Origin: Ophiothrix spiculata
Lineage: Eukaryota > Echinodermata > Ophiuroidea > Amphilepidida > Ophiotrichidae
Direction: 5' to 3' (one strand)
Assembly (NCBI GenBank): GCA_000969725.1
Contig: JXSR01S022679.1
Length of the DNA: 24,852 nucleotides
The notes under the pieces are model-generated. The model saw only the letters and a program-made list of their open reading frames with translations, ran no database searches and had not been told where the DNA came from. Shown here in pieces: positions 11,401 to 20,400 of the stretch. Every line of letters starts with the position of its first letter. Position 1 is the stretch's first letter. The translations under genes were made by a program, and so were the position numbers.

Positions 11401-14400
11401 CCAAATGGACATTCATGAACTTTTTTAAACCAAAAACCATGACAACAAGAGAGCAGTAAGAAGTTAAGGAGAAGAAAAGGGATATGAACAGATTGATGAT
11501 AGTGAACTGTGACCTAGTAATACTAATAATTAATAGTTGTGATTGATTCGAAGTAAGCTTAGGAAAGTTAAATCTGAGCTCCAGTATTTATCATTAGTTA
11601 AGCAAGTTGTTCTTTATTAACGCTGCAATTGTAAAAAATAACACTTACTTTTTGGCTCCCAAATGTTTTGATCATTGGAGCCATTTTTATGGCCCCTAAA
11701 ATTTTAAACTCAGGAGCCATTGGCTAGTCAATCGAAATTTTCACCGTACAGCGTTGGTATGGAGTGAAACGTATAGTGTACTGGGATGAAAAAGTCCCCT
11801 TGGTAGACCAACAAATCTGTTAATCTTTCTGCTGGCACTGAGAGTTAATTAACAATGTGACAATTTATCAAACATAGGATTTTTTTGTCAAATCAACATC
11901 TTTTTGTTTTTGCATCTTTTTGTTTTTGTTTCTGGTTGTTGTTTTTTTTTGCTTATGTAGGCTTAATACAATGACAACACCGCATCTTTACAATTTTTGA
12001 CAAATATTCAACATGGGTAAAAATATACTTTAGGTCCAATCAAACACTTCACCCATCACCCGTCCTAACTCACTAACTATGACCCGACCCCAATTCACTA
12101 ACCAAGCCCCGACCCTAACCCTAAACATACCCTAACCCTAACCAAAAAAATTTGGATGGGACCTAAAGTATACTTGGACAAAGCAAGCAATACATTACTG
12201 TACTCTCTCAAGCTTGTGTTGAAACCCCATGGCATTGGCAATTTATTTTGTTTCAAATAGTTTCAACCACTTTGAGCAAAACCTGTATGTAGCTCTCTTG
12301 AAAAAAAAGCTATTTACGAGTTTTGAAAAGACTATTTACAGGTTTTGAAAGACTATATGCGGGTTTCGAAAGCTATTTATAGCCACGTCATTTGTGTGAA
12401 ACAACTTTCATGCATGGACTTACACACGAATCAAACTTACACACGCATAAGCTATTACACGCATTGACCTATCACTTGCATTCATGGTTAGCATTGTGTT
12501 TGTGTACATTTTTTGATTAGATTAATTACTAAATAAGGCCATTGGGCAAGAAAAATTACATTATTCTAAAATTCATTAATACAGTATTTAAAACAATATA
12601 TACTGACATTTTTCAGATCTCTGGATTAAAACCATGGTCATCAGTGACTAAACTTTAGCTAATTTTAGTCACTTAAGGTCCATAGTTATAACCAGAGATC
12701 TTCAAGTCAGTATATATTTGTTTATATTATCTCATATCACTGTCCTCTGATTGGTTAAAAGTGAGGGCTTGGATTTAATTAGGCCCGGGCATAGTTTTCA
12801 CTAGGCCCGCTCAGCATATTTTGCGGTGCCGGTGTAATCGTGTGCGACTTTTAACCATCGGGCGTTTTACTAGTGCTAAAATTGTTCTTTTAACCAAAAC
12901 CTATATTTGGTATACTAAATTGTCTTGATTTGGAATGCATAAATTGCTGATTTGGTTAAAATTCCAAAATCTTTTGCACAGGGGAGTGTTTTTCACATGT
13001 AATAGCCAATTCAGCATACCTGTTAACATTTTCATATTCTGATGTGGGAGATTTCTGTAATCACTTAAATTTATGAGTAACGTTTATGGGCAACTAGCTT
13101 TTGAAAACTGAAAAGGTACAAAAAGGGTCTCCAAAGCGCACATACGACTCACAAAACAATCTCATTTTCAATCTCTTAACAAAATGTACCGTGTACGCGG
13201 TCTGTAGTACATGCTAGGGGAACATCGCAGTAGAATTTGTTTTCAATGCGGGAGTTATCGGAAGATTTTTTTAAAAAGCAGGAGATATGGAGCTATATGG
13301 CTACCCGATCGGGAGATCAGGAGGGCTGCCTAAAACGGGAGACTCCCGCCTAAATCGGGAGGTTTGACAGGTATGCAATGCAGTTCAATCTTTGTTGATA
13401 CTTACTTATCCTGGTGAGCTTATTGTGCTGCACCTCCATCCATCTCAAGCGAGGGCAGCCTTCAAGCCCTTGTAAGTTACCAAGGTGATTATGAGCTAAA
13501 AGAAGCAAGGACAGCTGGCTCCTATCGCGGCAGTTTACACTCTCAACTGCATTGTCCTGTGAGTATAAATGTGGATACATGTAAGATTAAGGTACAAGAA
13601 ATGAAATGCATGCAATTCATACACTCCACTTGTAACCTAGCAAAACAAATATGCAAAGAACGCAGAGTGGATTAAAAATTCACAGTGCACTCTGCGTGTT
13701 ATTTTTTGGTTTGCGAAAAGGGCAGCAGCGCATATGGTTGGTTTTGACTTTTGATGGTCATGTAAATGCTTGATTTCTTTCCACAAAATATGAAATAATA
13801 TTTTCTGTCATGTATGAATTAGGTTAATAATAAATTTGTATTCCATTTTGCTTGGGAAATGTTAAATTTTGATTGCTGTCCAATTCACAAAAAAGTCATG
13901 TATGTTGGAATATTTATATAAGGTCGTCAGCATGTTGCGTTCCATTTCAAATTGTTTTGGTGACATCAACAAAAAATCTTCTTTTCATACAAAAAAAATA
14001 TGTAACGTTCTACAATTTGACGATTTGAAAAGCAGCTTCAGTAGTATTCATGTATGCGTGACTTGTTCTAGGTCGAAGTTATTATTGCCAGAAATTTTGA
14101 GGTTGTCCATCACACAATTTGAACAATCATTAGGGTTGTCCAGGACGTTTTTATGTTGTCTCAGACAACAGACAAGCCTTTATGTCGAACACTGTTAATA
14201 ATTAACCCTTGGTTTTATCTAAATGCAATTATTTTTCAATCACAATTCAGTTGCTTCCAGCACAAGATATATACAACTACAGCCTTTTAAACACCTATGA
14301 ATGTTGTGTCAATCATTTTAAGCCCTTACAGTACTAGTTAAGTAGTCAAGTTAACACTTGTGAAAAATTCTATTACATGCATACCTGGACATTAACTGAT

Positions 14401-17400
14401 ATGACATCTGGTGAGTTTTCCAGTCCTTCTACAGCAGTCAGCTTACACTTATGGATGTTTACACATTCTAGTTTTGGACATTTCCTTAATGTTGAGAGGT
14501 TGAAACCTGGAAGATCTTCTAGGATGACTGTGGTTACCTATATGAAATAATAATTAAATATATAGTTCTAAAATCATATACATATACATATACATATATT
14601 ACACAAAGCAGTTTACAGTAACGTTTATGGGCAACTAGCTTTTGAAAACTGAAAAGGTACAAAAAGGGTCTCCAAAGCGCACATACGACTCACAAAACGA
14701 TCTCATTTTCTAACTCTTAACAAAATGTACCATGTACACGGTCTGAAGTACATGCTAGGGGAACATCGCAGTAGAATTTTTTTCAATGCNNNNNNNNNNN
14801 NNNNNNNNNNNNNNNNNNNNNNNNNNNNNNNNNNNNNNNTCAAATTGTGACCTGCAGGTCAAATTGTTAGAATGTTTACATTATCAAACACACCTTAACA
14901 AACACAAAGCAATTTGTAAGTTGCAGCTTATTCAACGCCAATATTGTAATATTGAAATAATAGTACAAATGCACAACAAACATCCCCATGGATAAATGAG
15001 GATAAGGTGCTTTGCCAAAGGACACAACACATTGGCATTGAACTCACAACCTATGAATAACGAGACAAGCGCCTAATTCACTCAGTCACATGCGATCTTC
15101 AAAGCCAGTGACTAAAACTACTTGGGATCTACAAAACCTACAAGAAAGAAAGATTTCTTCAAGCTGATAGCCAAGGGTACCCAGGAAAGCCTCAAATGAA
15201 CTGATTTCCATTTCCAACATCTTTCTTTATGTTTCTATATCTTTATTTATGACTGGAGTGCTATTATAGTGCCTACCCAGTGCCATATTCATTAAGTTAA
15301 GGTTAGCACTGTCAAGATCTCGCAATCCTCAAACATTGAGCCTTGGTGTTGTTTTTTCTTTGGACTCTGGACAGGATCCGCCGTTTCATTGATCAAGATA
15401 CTGCTGCTAATGCTATGAGGGCTCTTGTGTTATCTAATCTTGATTACGCTAATGCCTTGCTATCTGTATGTAAAAACATAGACATAAAACGTCTCCAATG
15501 TCTTCAAAACCCAAGCTGCCCGCATTGTATTTCAGCTTCCTCGCTCCCAGCCTGCTTTCCCGTTATTGAATTCCCTCCATTGGTTACCCATTAACAAGAG
15601 GATCCATTTCAAAATTCTTCTTTACATCTACAAGACTTTAATGATCTGTCACAAGTAGGCCTGGGAGTTTCGGGAATTATTGCTCCCGAGACTCGAGTTG
15701 GTTTTTCGGGCGGGACTCGGGATTCCCGAAAATAATCCCGAAATATGTACGCAAAATTGTGTTTCATTGCATGTACTATGCTATGACATGTGTGTCAGAC
15801 TGCCGAATATGGCAACTTGTAATGCTGTCATTTTTTGACAATTTGATACAGATTTTCAGACTTACCAAACCACTAGTCCGTAAGAAATGTTTTTAAAATA
15901 ATGACGATGTCCTTTAATTTTATTATTTTCAATGTGAAATTTGTGGTCGAACTCGGGTTGCGCTGTGTTCTTTTTGTCCACTAGCTAAGCTTGTTGGTCG
16001 TGTTTCGTGTACACCATGTGGTACACGGTTCAATTTTTAGATGATGGAGAATTTGTTACTGCATTACTATAATTCGAACTGTTATAGACCAAAATTTTTA
16101 CTAATACATTGTTGCAACCAAAAATATTATAAAATGAAGGAAAAGTAAAGATTATTGCGATAAAATCAAGATCAAAATGTTGCTTTTTTCATGTTATTTA
16201 CGCAAATAAAACCCGGAAGTAAACGGCGCTATTTCAGCGGTACCCAGTTTTACGTTGCTCCAATGCAATGCTACTAGTACCGGTGGGAAAAGATCGTGTG
16301 ACTCGGTGATTCGAACTTGTTATGAACTGCGCATGTGTAAGTGTGATAGTTAGTAGTTTATGAAAATAAGAACATCGCCATCTAGTGACATTAATAATAA
16401 AATATACAAAACAAGTTCATTTTTCGCGATCGAAGCGTAATTTTTTTGTTGATAAAATGACATTTTATCGGACAGCTTTGGTTTGTTTTGTGTTTTCGTC
16501 TATCGCATATTTCTTACGGAACACGAATCTTGCGTTCGTGTACCGGTACAACACTACTTTCGGATCATTGGAAATACATTAAAATGGATTACTACAGCTT
16601 GCATACGTAAATTGTCAAAGTTCAATTACACCTACTACGAAAATGAAAGTTGGTACTTTTAAATTGGTACCACTTTCTGGAATCGGGAACATTTTTTTGT
16701 TCCCGAGTCCCGACTTTCACGGGCGGGACTCGAATTCCTGGGTCCCGATCCCAAATTTAGTCACAAGTACACCTATCAGATAACATCCATCTCGTCTATG
16801 TTCCTCCGCAGGAAGGGTTTACGTTCCAACAGCGATGTCAATCATCTTGCTATTCCTCAGAGTAGAAAGTTGATTGGTGACAGATCATTTAAAGTCTTTG
16901 GTCCTCATCTTTGGAATAAATTTCTGCGCTCGATTAGATCTTCCCAGACAGTGGCAACCTTTAAAGTAAACTTAAAAACTCATTTGTTCCCAAGATGTGA
17001 CTGTTGATATTTTCTTGTGTGTTATTTTTGTTTATTTATTGCAAAGCACAACGATCATTTTTGGAATTGCGCTGTGTATAGCACCGTAATTATTATTATT
17101 ATATTAACAAGGAATAAACAAGCGGTCCACTAATACTAGTAACTCAATGTTGATTTTTGGAACCTTTCAATGTAGCACGTCACATATGTCAGTAACTCGT
17201 GCCTTTTGGTTAGGTCCTACTATTTGACCCATAATGTGCGCAGCATGCATGGTGTGGCATGTATTTATAGATACAATGCCATGGTATTGTAGATTGGAAA
17301 CTAGCGACAAATTAAGGCTGGGGTAGACCTTTTTGTACTCTAAACCATTTTTGTACTCTTATGCTGCTTTCATACTCGTGTAGTTTTGCAGCTTTAATTG

Positions 17401-20400
17401 TCACTGCATGACGTATATTTTTTGCAAAAACTTGCCGCTTCCGGTTGTCGTAGCGGCAAAGCTACATGTCGCTGAGATAATTGATATCGGCAAAATTTTG
17501 TCGCACAACAAGAATTTTTGAGTTGAAATGAATTCAACTTTCAGAGCAACATGAAGCGGCCAAACTGCAAAGCTACAAAAGTGAGAAAGGAAGCAAGCAA
17601 CAAAGCTACAAAGCGACAATAAGTATGAAAGCAGCATAACTCTCAGACTAATTGTATAAACTACATGTATATAAAAGTATACATTTTAAGAAGAGGATTT
17701 TCACCCTATTTCTAGCTTTTTTTCAAAAAATAAGATACAAATATAACATTTGAGAAAATCCTTTCTAGACATTTGTTTCTAGATTCCAACTAGCAAAAAC
17801 AGTTCAAAATTTCACAAATGCAAATTTTAGTTTTAGGCTTTCCCGAAATGTTGTGGGCAAAATAATGGTTTTTGGTATTTTTGGCCAAAATTGACATGAT
17901 TGGTAAAAAAAAACAATATCACCATCATGTTCAGGGTAAATATCCGCTTTTAAAAATGTATATGTATAGGGTTTATGCAATTAGTTTCAGAAATATAGAG
18001 TACAAAAAACGTTCATGCTAGTTGAAGGTCTACACCAGCCTTAACGTCTGGTAGGGAAGTCTATAAACTCTGTGTACATCCCAACTGACCTCTTCCAGAC
18101 TATTCTTTCCCATGGATCCAGCTAAGATCTGCTGTTCAGTGATATCTGGTAATTTCTTGGCTGATCTTGGCCTGCGTAGCTGACGTCTCTGTTTTGTTGA
18201 TCCTGATCTTTCTTTTGAATCACTCAACAATTTTCTGAAAAAAACCATTAAAAGTTAAAGCATTTAAGTTATTTTATGTTGTAATTTGAAGAAAGAAAAG
18301 AAATGGCTGATTTTACATGATTTTGATTTGTTTTCTTTAAGATGAATGTAGATCCTATAATTCATAGTTCCTATAATTCATATTTCATATGAATTACACA
18401 TTACTGACTTTTCAGGGGAAATAGGAAAAAATACTCATGCACAATGGAAGATGCACCAAGTGCTGCCAAATTACTTTTGGCAATGGGCACAGAAAATTCA
18501 CAATATCCATTTCAAATCGGATATAAGCTTAATACTGAAGCAATCTGGTGACCAGCAATCTCAGGTGCCTTTCACTAAAACCTTTTACTGAATAGAACAT
18601 GTATGGCTCCTGGTCTTGTGCTTGAATTTGTATGCAATTATAAAGGTGTATGTTTCTATTTTAACATGTGTATAATCTACTTGTAACTAATTGACCTTGA
18701 CCTCTTGAAATGCATTTTGCGAGATTTCACCCTCAGTTTGCTTAAAAGTTGTTTACTCTTTAGAGGCAAAATAAAGTATGCAACCCTGGGGATCGATGAG
18801 GCTGTTATGTAAATACATAAGAAATTGAAAATATCTTTACCAATTTTACTTCACACTTTTTGCTTTATCTCAAAAACTATTTGGAATTTGGAGGTGAAAA
18901 TTTAGATTTACAATCAGAAAAATATGAGCTTTCATTTTTCAAATATGCAATACTACCTGTTAAGCCCTGGGGATGAGAAAGTGATCGGAACCTACACCTG
19001 TAAGTTGAATAGAACTTTACTCTCTCATTATTGTGTTATTTAATTATTTTTTGCTACACAGGACCTTTGAGAAAATAAAAAAATCCTTTTGATTTTCCAG
19101 AAAGTCATGCTTTACAATGGGAATGGTGTAATGTCTCAACTTACCCAAGAGAGGTACATTTCTCCATCCAATTCAACCTCATCTTTTCTATCTCTTCTGG
19201 CAAAGAATGCAACAGTTTACCAGCAGAAAATGGAAGGTCACCACCCAGGCTGGGTTCATTATCAAAAGCTGGCACCATAAGCTTTCCACTAGAGGGAGCA
19301 ATTGGTTCATTTGAAGATTTTGCAGATATTAAGTCATTTGACTTTGAAAGATTAAATGTATTTGTATCAGTTCTGACTGCAGTATTCTGTGTTGAAGCAT
19401 GGTTGTTTGAATTTCTGGAATGGGTCCCCGGTGTTGCCAAATTTTCAGCAGTTTGTCCCAAAATGGATTGCACATTTGACGTTACCCCTGATGAATCTTT
19501 TTGAATCTTTTCAGATATGTTTGGAGTCCTGCTTTGCACATTGTCATTTTTATCAAGTTCTGATTTTCCTACAAACTGACTTTTATCAGACTTATGGATT
19601 TCACTAGAATTGGAATTCAAACTTCCAACAGATTTACTCTCATTATTAACATGAATTCTCTGTAATTCATCTCTATGCTGACTTGATTCTAACCGCTGTT
19701 GCATATTCATAACTTGTCCAACCTCTTTAACAGTTGCAACACCTACACTTATTGATTCAGTCTCTTCCACAACCTGTAATGCCTCACTTCTCAGTGTACT
19801 GTTAGCAGTACTGATATTTTCATGGTCTGTTGTAGTATTTTGAATTGCAATGAATTCAGATTTAACTAATTTGTCAGATTTGCTACAATCAGTATCTGTA
19901 GTCTTCTCTGATTTAGGTCCTGCTTTCTCGGCAGCAATCTTAGCCAAAATGTCTTGTGTCTTTTGCTCCATTTCCAATTTCTCTTTCTCCTGTCTTTCTT
20001 TCTCCTTTTGTAATCGTTCTTTTTCCAATCGTTCTGCTTCTAATCGTTCAGCTTCCTGTCTTTCCTTTTCCTTTCGTTCCATTTCTTGTCGTTCTTTCTC
20101 CTTCCTTTCCTGTTCTTTTCTTTCTTCTTCAAGTTTTCTTTGAAGCTCTTCCTGCTTTTTTCTACAGATGAAAAAAACACATACATATTGCAAAATAACT
20201 TAACAATCAAAATCCCAGCATTTTTACTGGTAAGCATGAAACCCCAAAATAGTACTCCACGCTCGGCTGATCTTTGGAATGAGTACTTAAATATCATGAG
20301 TGTTATTTGTATATAAACACACTTACAAACAACTATGAATGCCATAAAACATTTTTTACAATTTCATTTAAATCTCTTACAGCAATCCTGTTGAAAATGC

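Noticed and set aside
12110..12143. True interstitial telomere or chromosome end
   Set aside because: The CCCTAA runs are few, irregular and enclosed by the inverted ends of a short MITE.
13869..14198. 109-codon plus-strand ORF
   Set aside because: No motif, no splice or codon-use support, and it lies within an LRRIQ1 intron on the opposite strand.
14786..14995. 69-codon plus-strand ORF
   Set aside because: It reads through the 50-N gap, so the frame is undefined.
16798..17007. Independent 69-codon protein
   Set aside because: It carries the LWNxL...FKxxLKTxLF ending of a LINE ORF2 and is followed by a LINE tail.
17401..17637. 78-codon minus-strand membrane-like ORF
   Set aside because: It lies entirely inside the nested MITE, and its Leu/Cys/Phe composition comes from repeat sequence.
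19850..20316. Ser/Phe-rich plus-strand ORFs (97, 71 and 76 codons)
   Set aside because: They mirror the Lys/Glu/Arg-rich helix of exon c; purine-rich coding gives pyrimidine-rich open frames on the other strand.
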